Positions 8,259 through 15,359 of a stretch of 64,000 nucleotides of DNA are shown here, in pieces. A program made the translations under genes and the position numbers. The stretch covers positions 1-64,000 of the forward strand of contig NZ_LBMW01000020.1 of assembly GCF_026168105.1 (NCBI RefSeq), given 5' to 3'. A model generated the notes under the pieces. It saw only the letters and a program-made list of their open reading frames with translations, was not told the origin of the DNA and made no database searches. The stretch comes from Streptomyces hygroscopicus (GTDB taxonomy: Bacteria > Actinomycetota > Actinomycetes > Streptomycetales > Streptomycetaceae). Within the stretch, counting starts at the first letter, position 1. Each line of letters opens with the position of its first letter.

Positions 8259-10127
8259 ATGAGAAGATCCTTGCGCGCGGTGCGCGTACTCCTCGCCGGA
8301 CTGCTGACCACCGCCGGACTGACCGCGGCGGACGCCGTGCCCGCGCATGCCGCCGGTGAGCAGATCACGACCTGGCTGACCACGACCGACGACGCGGGCG
8401 GACGCCATGTCGTTCGCGGGCTCCAGGCGCAGACGCCGTTCGCCTTCCAGCCGGGGACCGGAGGCGACGGCGAGAACATCACGGTCGACGAGAACACGCG
8501 GTACCAGACCTTCACCGGCGGCGGGGCGTCCTTCACGGACACCGCGGCCTGGCTGATCAACGGCAGCGGGGCGCTCTCGCCGGCGACACGGGACGCCACG
8601 ATGCGGAAGCTGTTCTCGCCGACGGACGGGATCGGGCTGTCGTTCCTGCGCAATCCGATGGGCGCCTCGGACCTGGCGCGCTACGGGTACACGTACGACG
8701 ACGTTCCGGCAGGCCAGACGGATCCCGGTCTGTCGCGCTTCTCGATCGCGCACGACCTGGCGGACGTGGTGCCGCTGACGCGGCAGGCGCTCCGGCTCAA
8801 CCCGTCGCTGACGGTGATGGCCACGCCCTGGACGGCACCGGCCTGGATGAAGGACAGCGGGCAGCTCAACGGGGGCTGGCTGAAGGCGGAGGACTACGGG
8901 GCGTACGCGTCGTACTTCGTGAAGTACCTGGGGGCCTACCGGGACCAGGGCATCCCCGTCTCGTACGTCACCGCACAGAACGAGCCGACGTGCTGCTCGG
9001 GCTATCCGTCGATGAGCTGGAACGCCTCCGGGCTCGCGTACTTCACGAAGAACGAGCTGCTGCCGAAGCTCCAGGCGGCGGGGCTGACGACGAAGGTGCT
9101 GGCGCACGACTGGAACTGGGACACGTTCGACTCCTACGCGGCGCAGACGGTGGACGACGCGGCGATCCGCTCGCACCCGAACTTCGGGGGCATCGCCTGG
9201 CACGGGTACGGCGGTGACGTGACCGAGCAGACGACCGTCCACGACCGGTATCCGCAACTGGACGCGTTCGGCACGGAGCACTCCGGGGGGACCTGGATCG
9301 CGAACCAGCAGCGCGAGGACATGCTCAACATCGTCGACTACACGCGGAACTGGGCCAGGTCGCTGACGAAGTGGTCGCTGGCGGTGGACCAGAACATGGG
9401 GCCGCACAACGGCGGTTGCGGCACCTGTACGGGACTGGTCACCGTTCACAACGGGGACGGGGCGAGCGGGACGGTCGACTACACGGTCGAGTACTACACG
9501 ATGGGCCATCTGACGAAGTTCGTACGGCCGGGTGCGCAGCGCATCGCCTCCACGTCGAGTACGGCGGTACCGAATGTGGCGTGGCGGAATCCGGACGGTT
9601 CCAAGGCGCTGATCGCCTACAACGACTCGGCCGCCGCGACGACCGTGACCGTCAACTGGGGCTCGCAGCACGCGACCTACTCGTTGCCGGGCAGGACCTC
9701 GGCGACGTTCACCTGGTCGGGGACGCAGTCGGGCGGCGGCAGCCGGTCGGGGTCCTTCGTGGGCCTGGCGGGCAAGTGCCTCGATGTGGCGGGTGGTTCG
9801 GACGCCGACGGCACCGCGGTGCAGCTCTACGACTGCAACGGCACGGCGGCCCAGAGGTGGACGGTGCAGGCGGACGGTTCGATCCAGGCGCTGGGCAAGT
9901 GCCTGGATGTGACGTCGGCTTCGACGGCGGACGGAGCCAAGGTGCAGCTGTACGGCTGCAACGGGACCGGGGCGCAGCAGTGGTCGTACAACACTTCGAC
10001 AGGTGATGTGGTCAACCTCGCGGCGGCCAAGTGTCTGGACGTGACGGACAACTCGCCGGCGAACGGGGCGCGGGCGCAGATCTGGTCGTGCACGGGTGCG
10101 ACGAACCAGAAGTGGCGGTTGCAGTAG
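8259..10127 (+). CDS. Secreted glycoside hydrolase family 30 (glucosylceramidase / endo-beta-1,6-glucanase type) with C-terminal ricin-type CBM13
   Basis: The 622-residue protein has a signal peptide (about 1-33), a GH30 barrel plus side beta-domain (about 50-475), a short Gly/Ser linker, and a ricin-B lectin domain (about 490-620) with three repeats carrying QRW, QQW and QKW motifs. Catalytic signatures are visible: GGGASFTDTAAW, the acid/base Glu in VTAQNEPTC, and the nucleophile Glu in FGTEHSGGTW. The family cleaves beta-1,6-glucan or glucosylceramide; for a secreted Streptomyces enzyme with CBM13, beta-1,6-glucan of fungal walls is the likelier substrate, which is inference. The start at 8259 is chosen because a classical signal peptide follows directly; an upstream in-frame ATG adds an unlikely 85-residue leader. 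Confidence 0.92.
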   Translation: MRRSLRAVRVLLAGLLTTAGLTAADAVPAHAAGEQITTWLTTTDDAGGRHVVRGLQAQTPFAFQPGTGGDGENITVDENTRYQTFTGGGASFTDTAAWLINGSGALSPATRDATMRKLFSPTDGIGLSFLRNPMGASDLARYGYTYDDVPAGQTDPGLSRFSIAHDLADVVPLTRQALRLNPSLTVMATPWTAPAWMKDSGQLNGGWLKAEDYGAYASYFVKYLGAYRDQGIPVSYVTAQNEPTCCSGYPSMSWNASGLAYFTKNELLPKLQAAGLTTKVLAHDWNWDTFDSYAAQTVDDAAIRSHPNFGGIAWHGYGGDVTEQTTVHDRYPQLDAFGTEHSGGTWIANQQREDMLNIVDYTRNWARSLTKWSLAVDQNMGPHNGGCGTCTGLVTVHNGDGASGTVDYTVEYYTMGHLTKFVRPGAQRIASTSSTAVPNVAWRNPDGSKALIAYNDSAAATTVTVNWGSQHATYSLPGRTSATFTWSGTQSGGGSRSGSFVGLAGKCLDVAGGSDADGTAVQLYDCNGTAAQRWTVQADGSIQALGKCLDVTSASTADGAKVQLYGCNGTGAQQWSYNTSTGDVVNLAAAKCLDVTDNSPANGARAQIWSCTGATNQKWRLQ

Positions 10128-10178
10128 CCCAGCGTGGCTGAAGGGTGCCGCCTGCACCCTTCAGCCCAAGCGTGGCTT

Positions 10179-11783
10179 CTACTGCGCCGGTTCCACGCCC
10201 GCGCGCAGCAGCCCGTACGCGTATGCGTCCTCCAGAGCCTGCCAGGACGCCGCGATCACGTTCTCCGCCACGCCGACCGTGGACCACTCGCCCTTGCCGT
10301 CCGACGTGGAGATCAGTACGCGCGTCGTGGACTGGGTGCCGTGCTTGCCCTCCAGGATGCGGACCTTGTAGTCGACCAGCTCGAGGGCGGCGAGCTGCGG
10401 GTAGATCTTCTCCAGGGCGACACGCAGGGCGCGGTCCAGGGCGTTCACCGGGCCGTTGCCCTCCGCCGTCGCGACGATGCGCTCGCTCTTGGCCCAGAGC
10501 TTGACGGTCGCCTCGTTGGCGTGGGTGCCGTCGGGGCGGTCTTCGACGATCGCCCGCCAGGACTCCGTGCGGAAGTAGTCCAGGGGACGGCCCGCCACCT
10601 CCTCGCGCAGCAGGAGTTCGAAGCTCGCGTCCGCCGCCTCGTATGTGTAGCCCTTGAGCTCGCGCTCCTTCACCCGCTCCACGACCCGGCCGATCAGCTC
10701 CCGGTCGCCGCCCAGGTCGACGCCGAGTTCCTTGCCCTTGAGCTCCACCGACGCGCGGCCCGCCATGTCGGAGACCAGCATCCGCATGGTGTTGCCGACC
10801 AGCTCGGGGTCGATGTGCTGGTACAGGTCCGGGTCGACCTTGATGGCCGAGGCGTGCAGGCCCGCCTTGTGGGCGAAGGCCGAGACGCCCACATACGGCT
10901 GATGCGTGGAGGGGGTGAGGTTCACCACCTCGGCGATCGCGTGCGAGATGCGCGTCATCTCGCGGAGTCCGCCCTCGGGCAGCACCTTCTTGCCGTACTT
11001 CAGCTCCAGGGCCGCCACCACGGGGAACAGGTTCGCGTTGCCGACCCGCTCGCCATAGCCGTTCGCCGTGCACTGCACATGCGTGGCGCCGGCGTCCACC
11101 GCCGCCAGTGTGTTGGCGACCGCGCAGCCCGTGTCGTCCTGAGCGTGGATGCCCAGGCGGGCACCTGTGTCGGCCAGGACCGTCGACACCACCGCGTGCA
11201 CCTGCGCCGGCAGCATGCCGCCGTTCGTGTCGCAGAGGATGACCACGTCCGCGCCCGCCTCCGCGGCCGTACGGACCACCGACTTCGCGTATTCCGCGTT
11301 CGCCCGGTAGCCGTCGAAGAAGTGCTCGCAGTCGAGGAAGACCCGGCGGCCCTGGGACCGCAGGTACGCCACCGTGTCGCGGATCATCTCCAGGTTCTCG
11401 TCCAGCGTTGTGCGCAGCGCCAGCTCGACATGGCGGTCATGGGACTTGGCGACGAGGGTGATCACCGGCGCTCCGGACTCGAGGAGCGCCCTGACCTGTG
11501 GGTCCTCCGCCGCGTTGCCGCCGGCCCGGCGGGTCGCGCCGAAGGCGACGAGCTGGGCGTTTCGGAAGTCGATCTCCTTCTGGGCGCGGACGAAGAACTC
11601 GGTGTCCCGCGGGTTCGCGCCGGGCCAGCCGCCCTCGATGAAGCCCACGCCGAAGTCGTCCAGGTGCCGTGCGATGGCCAGCTTGTCCGCGACGGTGAGG
11701 TTGATGCCCTCGCGCTGCGCGCCGTCGCGCAGCGTCGTGTCGAAGACGTGGAACGAATCGTCGAGCTCGCTGGTTTCCGTCAT
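10179..11783 (-). CDS. cimA: (R)-citramalate synthase (LeuA-like)
   Basis: At 534 residues it matches the long citramalate synthase family rather than 2-isopropylmalate synthase: N-terminal FDTTLRDGAQREGINLT, GWPGANPRDTEF, metal-site LGIHAQDDTGCAVAN and CTANGYGERVGNANL in a DRE-TIM barrel (about 10-290), then a linker and C-terminal LeuA-type regulatory domain (about 390-530). It condenses pyruvate and acetyl-CoA to (R)-citramalate, a threonine-independent route to 2-oxobutyrate and isoleucine; LeuB and IlvE, both in this window, serve later steps. The ATG at 11783 has CAGGAG ten bases upstream and is preferred to a longer frame from 11999. An intrinsic terminator lies in its leader, suggesting attenuation. 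It may be listed as leuA2 elsewhere. Confidence 0.88.
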   Translation of the reverse strand: MTETSELDDSFHVFDTTLRDGAQREGINLTVADKLAIARHLDDFGVGFIEGGWPGANPRDTEFFVRAQKEIDFRNAQLVAFGATRRAGGNAAEDPQVRALLESGAPVITLVAKSHDRHVELALRTTLDENLEMIRDTVAYLRSQGRRVFLDCEHFFDGYRANAEYAKSVVRTAAEAGADVVILCDTNGGMLPAQVHAVVSTVLADTGARLGIHAQDDTGCAVANTLAAVDAGATHVQCTANGYGERVGNANLFPVVAALELKYGKKVLPEGGLREMTRISHAIAEVVNLTPSTHQPYVGVSAFAHKAGLHASAIKVDPDLYQHIDPELVGNTMRMLVSDMAGRASVELKGKELGVDLGGDRELIGRVVERVKERELKGYTYEAADASFELLLREEVAGRPLDYFRTESWRAIVEDRPDGTHANEATVKLWAKSERIVATAEGNGPVNALDRALRVALEKIYPQLAALELVDYKVRILEGKHGTQSTTRVLISTSDGKGEWSTVGVAENVIAASWQALEDAYAYGLLRAGVEPAQ

Positions 11784-11889
11784 GGTGTCAAGGCTCCTGT
11801 TTGGATCTCGGTCTACCGGAATGACCGGTTCCACCGTCCCCCCATGGTCCCTCGCGCTCCCCTCCTGGCTGAAGGTGGGCCAGGAAAAC

Positions 11890-11916
11890 GAAAAACCTCT
11901 CGCGGGTGCGAGAGGT
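11890..11916 (-). terminator. Intrinsic terminator (attenuator candidate) in the cimA leader
   Basis: On the minus strand the stem ACCTCTCGC, a 4-base loop and GCGAGAGGT are followed by TTTTTCG. This is a textbook intrinsic terminator, unusual in Streptomyces, placed about 107 bases before the cimA ATG and inside its own leader, which points to premature termination control. Confidence 0.7.
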
Positions 11917-12006
11917 CTGCGCGCGGGTCGAGGACAACGATGGCCGCCCGTACCTGGTCGTACGTGGCGGTCACTGCGGACCGGCGCGCCTGCTGCCAAT
12001 AATCAT
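11917..12006 (-). promoter_or_regulatory. cimA leader with candidate leader peptides
   Basis: On the minus strand ATG at 12006 opens MIIGSRRAGPQ and stops at 11971; its TGA overlaps a GTG at 11973 that opens a second frame reading TATYDQVRAAIVVLDPRA. The four consecutive branched-chain codons Ile-Val-Val-Leu lie just before the terminator stem at 11890-11916. Ribosome stalling on these codons could control the terminator, as with the ilvB leader elsewhere in this window. No strong Shine-Dalgarno is seen before either start, so which frame is translated is open. Confidence 0.45.
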
Positions 12007-12015
12007 GGCGAACGA

Positions 12016-12054
12016 GAGCACGGGGGCAGTCTGGCACAATCCGCCCCCGTGCTC
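12016..12054 (-). terminator. Inverted repeat downstream of the MHS transporter gene
   Basis: A perfect 12-bp inverted repeat (GAGCACGGGGGC with GCCCCCGTGCTC) encloses 15 bases. It begins 10 bases after the transporter stop and separates its transcription from cimA on the same strand. The loop on the minus strand contains TTGTGCCAGACT, and CAGACT could be a -10 for cimA; this is weak. Confidence 0.6.
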
Positions 12055-12063
12055 ACCGGCGTC

Positions 12064-13365
12064 TCAGGATGCGGTCGTCAGGGTGGACGACTCGGCGCCC
12101 TTCATCCGTGTCAGGTCAAGGTCCCGGGTCTCCCTCATGGACAGGTACACCAAGAGGGACACCGCCGCACAGCCCGCCACGTACCAGAAGAACCCGGACT
12201 CGGCGCCCGCCTCCTTGAACCACAGCGCGACGTACTCCGCCGTGCCGCCGAAGAGCGCGTTGGCGATGGCGTACGGCAGGGCGACCCCCAGGGCGCGGAC
12301 CCCCGTCGGGAACAGCTCCGCCTTCACACAGGCGTTGATCGACGTGTAGCCGGTGACCACGACCAGGGCCAGCAGGGACAGGCCCAGCGCCGGCCAGAAG
12401 CCTCCCGTGTGCTTCAGCATCGTCATGATCGGCACCGTAAGGAACGTGGAGCCGACCGCGAAGGTGATCAGCAGCGGGCGGCGGCCGATCCGGTCGGAGA
12501 GCCGGCCGGCCGGCGGCTGGAGACAGGCGAAGACGATCAGCGCGGTGAAGGAGACGAGGGTCGCGGTCTGCTTGGACAGACCCGCCGAGTTCGACAGGTA
12601 CTTGGTGAGGTAGGTGGTGTACGTGTAGTAGGCGACCGTACCGCCCATGGTCAGGGCGATCACCAGGAACGCCTCGCGCCTGTGCCGCCACAGCGCGCGC
12701 AGCGTGCCGCGCTCCTCGCCGCCCGTCTCGTCGGCCTCGTACACCTCCGTCTCCAGCATGCTCCGGCGCAGATAGAAGATCACCGCCGCTCCGAGCGCGC
12801 CCAGGACGAACGGGATGCGCCACCCGTAGCTGTGCAACGCGTCGTCGGACATCGTGCGCTGGAGGACGATCTGGAGGCCGAGGCCGACGATCTGTCCCGC
12901 GGTCATCGAGACGTACTGGAAGCTGGAGGCGAAACCGCGCCGCTTCGGATCGGACGCCTCGGTGAGGTAGGTCGCACTGGCGGCGTACTCGCCGCCCACC
13001 GACAGACCCTGCAGCAGGCGGGCGACGAGCAGCACGAGTGCGCCACCGTATCCCGCGACCGCGTACGTCGGAGCGATCGCGATGAGGATCGCCGAGGCGG
13101 ACATCAGCGTGACCGTGAGAGTCAGCGCCGCCTTGCGGCCCTTGCGGTCACCGACCCGGCCGAGCAGCCAGCCGCCGACCGGGCGCATGAAGAAGCCGAC
13201 CGCGAAGATGCCAGCGGTGTTCATGAGCTGGGCCGTGGGGTTCCCGTCGGGGAAGAAGGCCCCGGCGAAGTAGGTGGCGAAGCTCGCGTAGACGAACCAG
13301 TCGTACCACTCCACCATGTTCCCGGCCGAGCCGACCCAGATCCTCTGCCAATGCTGTCGTTCCAT
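12064..13365 (-). CDS. MFS transporter, metabolite:H+ symporter (MHS) type
   Basis: The protein is 433 residues with 12 predicted membrane helices. It opens with WVGSAGNMVEWYDWFVYASF, the family's first helix, followed by FFMRPVGGWLLGRVGDRKGRK, the loop 2-3 MFS motif, and LLQGLSVGGEYAASATYL in helix 5. MHS members import dicarboxylates, proline, betaine, shikimate or similar compounds with protons. It lies 77 bases after the tetR of the urease/agmatine deiminase cluster on the same strand, so import of a substrate for that cluster is plausible but unproven. The ATG at 13365 is used; a TTG at 13401 would add 12 residues. Neither has a clear ribosome binding site. Confidence 0.85.
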   Translation of the reverse strand: MERQHWQRIWVGSAGNMVEWYDWFVYASFATYFAGAFFPDGNPTAQLMNTAGIFAVGFFMRPVGGWLLGRVGDRKGRKAALTLTVTLMSASAILIAIAPTYAVAGYGGALVLLVARLLQGLSVGGEYAASATYLTEASDPKRRGFASSFQYVSMTAGQIVGLGLQIVLQRTMSDDALHSYGWRIPFVLGALGAAVIFYLRRSMLETEVYEADETGGEERGTLRALWRHRREAFLVIALTMGGTVAYYTYTTYLTKYLSNSAGLSKQTATLVSFTALIVFACLQPPAGRLSDRIGRRPLLITFAVGSTFLTVPIMTMLKHTGGFWPALGLSLLALVVVTGYTSINACVKAELFPTGVRALGVALPYAIANALFGGTAEYVALWFKEAGAESGFFWYVAGCAAVSLLVYLSMRETRDLDLTRMKGAESSTLTTAS

Positions 13366-13442
13366 GGGCGGTAACGTGCCGGGCGCTCGCGGGTGCGACA
13401 AGAGTGCCGCGGGTTGTGGTCATTGCGTTCACGGCGGGCGGG

Positions 13443-14063
13443 TCACCTCGGCCGCGGTGTGGCGGCCCCCGGCCGGCTCAGCGACTCGTCCAGGAACTCC
13501 CTGACGTGGCCGATGATCTGCTGCCGGTCCGTGCCACGCAGGCCGATCGCCACATGGATGGAGAAGCCGTCGAGGAGGGCGCGCAGCCGTGCGGCGAAGC
13601 GGTCCGGGTCGACCTCCCGGAACTCCCCCCGGGACACGCCCTCGGCGAGCAGCGCCACGAGGTCGCGGTGCCAGGCGCCCTCGATGGCCGCCTGGCGGTC
13701 GCGAGCGTCGTCATCGGCGTTCTGCGAGCGGTTCCAGACCTCCAGCCAGAGTGTCCAGTGCGGGTCGCGGTGGCCGTCGGGGACGTAGAGGTCCACATAC
13801 GCGTCAAGCCGTTCCCGAGCCGGGGCGGAACGGCTGAGCAGGCGACCGCGTTCGGCGCCCAGTCTGCCCTCGCTCCACTCCAGGGTCCGCAGGAGCAGTT
13901 CGTCCTTGGAGCGGAAGTAGTAGAGCAGATGGCCGCTGCTCATCGAGACCTCACGGCCGAGCGCCGCCATGGTGAGCTTCTCCAGGCCGCGTTCGGCGAT
14001 CATGTTCATGGCCGCGGCGAGGACGTCCTCGCGGGGCGGCGCGGCGGTGCGCCTGCGGGTCAC
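13443..14063 (-). CDS. TetR/AcrR-family transcriptional regulator
   Basis: At 206 residues it has an N-terminal HTH (about 10-60) with LTMAALGREVSMSSGHLLYYFRSKDEL cut by the usual TetR turn, and a ligand-binding C-terminal half. Hydrophobic and charged features (LWLEVWNRSQ, FAARLRALLDGFSIHVAIGL) resemble BetI-like members of the family. Its GTG start overlaps the stop of the preceding small gene (GTGA), so it is translationally coupled to the ureAB-ureC-aguA cluster and is likely its own regulator; the 7-5-7 inverted repeat at 17743-17761 before ureAB is the best operator candidate. The effector could be a polyamine or guanidino compound (inference). Confidence 0.85.
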   Translation of the reverse strand: MTRRRTAAPPREDVLAAAMNMIAERGLEKLTMAALGREVSMSSGHLLYYFRSKDELLLRTLEWSEGRLGAERGRLLSRSAPARERLDAYVDLYVPDGHRDPHWTLWLEVWNRSQNADDDARDRQAAIEGAWHRDLVALLAEGVSRGEFREVDPDRFAARLRALLDGFSIHVAIGLRGTDRQQIIGHVREFLDESLSRPGAATPRPR

Positions 14064-14284
14064 TCGCCGGCCTCCGCGGCCCCTGTGGCCTCCGCGGCCG
14101 TCACGCGCAGGGCGTCCGGGGCCGGGCGGGCCTCGTAGGCGCCGCAGCAGACGCGTGCCGGGCCGTGCCGCCGTCCGCCGGGGCCGGGCAGCCCGTCCTG
14201 GCCGGGGTACTCGGGCATCTCGTCGAAGCGCCCCACCGGTTCGGTCGGTCGACGGCCGCACGCGGCGCAGAGCAGTACATCCAC
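14060..14284 (-). CDS. Small Cys-rich protein, possible metal binder
   Basis: This 74-residue frame starts with GTG and reads VDVLLCAACGRRPTEP, with CxxC at residues 6-9 and a Cys-Cys pair at 46-47, joined by a Gly/Pro-rich middle. The cysteine pairs suggest a small zinc ribbon or metal-binding protein; no family is recognised. It sits 26 bases after aguA and its stop overlaps the tetR start by four bases, so it belongs to the same transcript. In a cluster with a nickel-type urease subunit and no UreDEFG, a metal role is an interesting possibility but is inference. Confidence 0.6.
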   Translation of the reverse strand: MDVLLCAACGRRPTEPVGRFDEMPEYPGQDGLPGPGGRRHGPARVCCGAYEARPAPDALRVTAAEATGAAEAGE

Positions 14285-14310
14285 GCGTACGTTCTACCTG
14301 ACCGCCGCCG

Positions 14311-15351
14311 TCACCGGAGCCTCGGCTGCTGCTGGGTGATGCAGTGGATGCCTCCCCCGCCGGCGAAGATCGTCCGTGCGTCGACGAGCGTGACCGTACG
14401 GGTCGGGAACAGCCGGCGGAAGATCCCGGCGGCCGTCTCGTCCCGGGGGTCGTCGAAGCCGCAGAGCACGACGCCGCCGTTGCAGAGGTAGTGGTTGATG
14501 TACGAGTAGTCGGCCCAGCGGCCGTCCGCCTCCAGGGTCGTCGGTGCGGGAACCTCGACGACCTCCAGGGGGCGGCCGCGCGCGTCGGTCTGAGACCTCA
14601 GGATGCCGATGACTTCCCGGGTCACCTCGTGGTCGGGATGCGCCGGGTCCGGCTGGTAGTGCGCCACCACCACACCCGGGCGGGCGAACGCGGCGACGAT
14701 GTCAACATGGCCGAGGGTGCCGAAGCCGTGCGGGGGGTAGTCGCCGGTCAGACCGCGCGGCAGCCATATCGCCTTGCGGGTGCCGAGGTGGGCGTGGATC
14801 TCCGCCTCCACCTGCTCCCTCGTCCAGTGCGGGTTGCGCTCGGGACCGAGCTGGACGGTCTCGGTCAGCAGCACCGTGCCCTCTCCGTCGACATGGATCG
14901 CCCCGCCCTCGTTGACGAGTTTCGAGACGTACGTCCGCGCGCCCGCAAGGTCCGAGACATACCCGGCGATCTTCGCGTCGTGCTCCCAGCGGGCCCAGCC
15001 CTGGGCGCCCCACCCGTTGAACGTCCAGTCCACGGCGGCGAGTTCACGTCCGTCGGTGAGGAAGGTGGGCCCTGTGTCGCGCATCCAGGCGTCGTCGAGG
15101 TCGCGTTCGACGGTCTCGATGCCGTCGCCCAGCAGGGTCCGCGCCTCGGCCGCCCGGCCGGGGCCGCAGACCACGGTGACCGGTTCGAAGCGACGGACCG
15201 CGCGGGCGACCGATGCCCAGGCAGCACGGGCTGCGGCGAGGTCGTCCGGGTCCTCGAAGGTCGGGTTGGAGCCCGGCCACGCCATCCAGGTGCGCTCGTG
15301 CGGGGCCCACTCGGCGGGCATGCGGAAGCCGTCGGCGGCGGGGGTGTTCAT
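14311..15351 (-). CDS. aguA: Agmatine deiminase
   Basis: The protein has 346 residues, the usual size for the peptidylarginine-deiminase-fold agmatine deiminases. Signatures are MPAEWAPHERTWMAWP at the N terminus, ERDLDDAWMRDTGPTF, NEGGAIHVDGEG, the HGFGTLGHVDIVA segment and the catalytic Cys in GGGGIHCITQQ at the C terminus. It hydrolyses agmatine to N-carbamoylputrescine and ammonia in the cytosol. The start overlaps nothing: it is 8 bases after ureC, and its GAGGA ribosome binding site lies at the ureC stop. No AguB-type N-carbamoylputrescine amidohydrolase is next to it; the neighbours are urease-like subunits, a Cys-rich protein and a TetR. Confidence 0.93.
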   Translation of the reverse strand: MNTPAADGFRMPAEWAPHERTWMAWPGSNPTFEDPDDLAAARAAWASVARAVRRFEPVTVVCGPGRAAEARTLLGDGIETVERDLDDAWMRDTGPTFLTDGRELAAVDWTFNGWGAQGWARWEHDAKIAGYVSDLAGARTYVSKLVNEGGAIHVDGEGTVLLTETVQLGPERNPHWTREQVEAEIHAHLGTRKAIWLPRGLTGDYPPHGFGTLGHVDIVAAFARPGVVVAHYQPDPAHPDHEVTREVIGILRSQTDARGRPLEVVEVPAPTTLEADGRWADYSYINHYLCNGGVVLCGFDDPRDETAAGIFRRLFPTRTVTLVDARTIFAGGGGIHCITQQQPRLR

Positions 15352-15359
15352 AGGGGTCC

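Noticed and set aside
8202..10157. Long minus-strand frame opposite GH30
   Set aside because: No ribosome binding site or domain; GH30 on plus has catalytic residues and signal peptide.
10134..12002. Plus-strand 622-codon frame opposite cimA
   Set aside because: Shadow frame with Arg/Leu/Val-rich low-information sequence.
13148..13432. Alternative-frame N terminus (MNAMTTTRGT) of the MHS transporter suggesting a frameshift
   Set aside because: The true frame already reaches the first helix with a usable ATG; similarity of a few residues is not enough for a frameshift.
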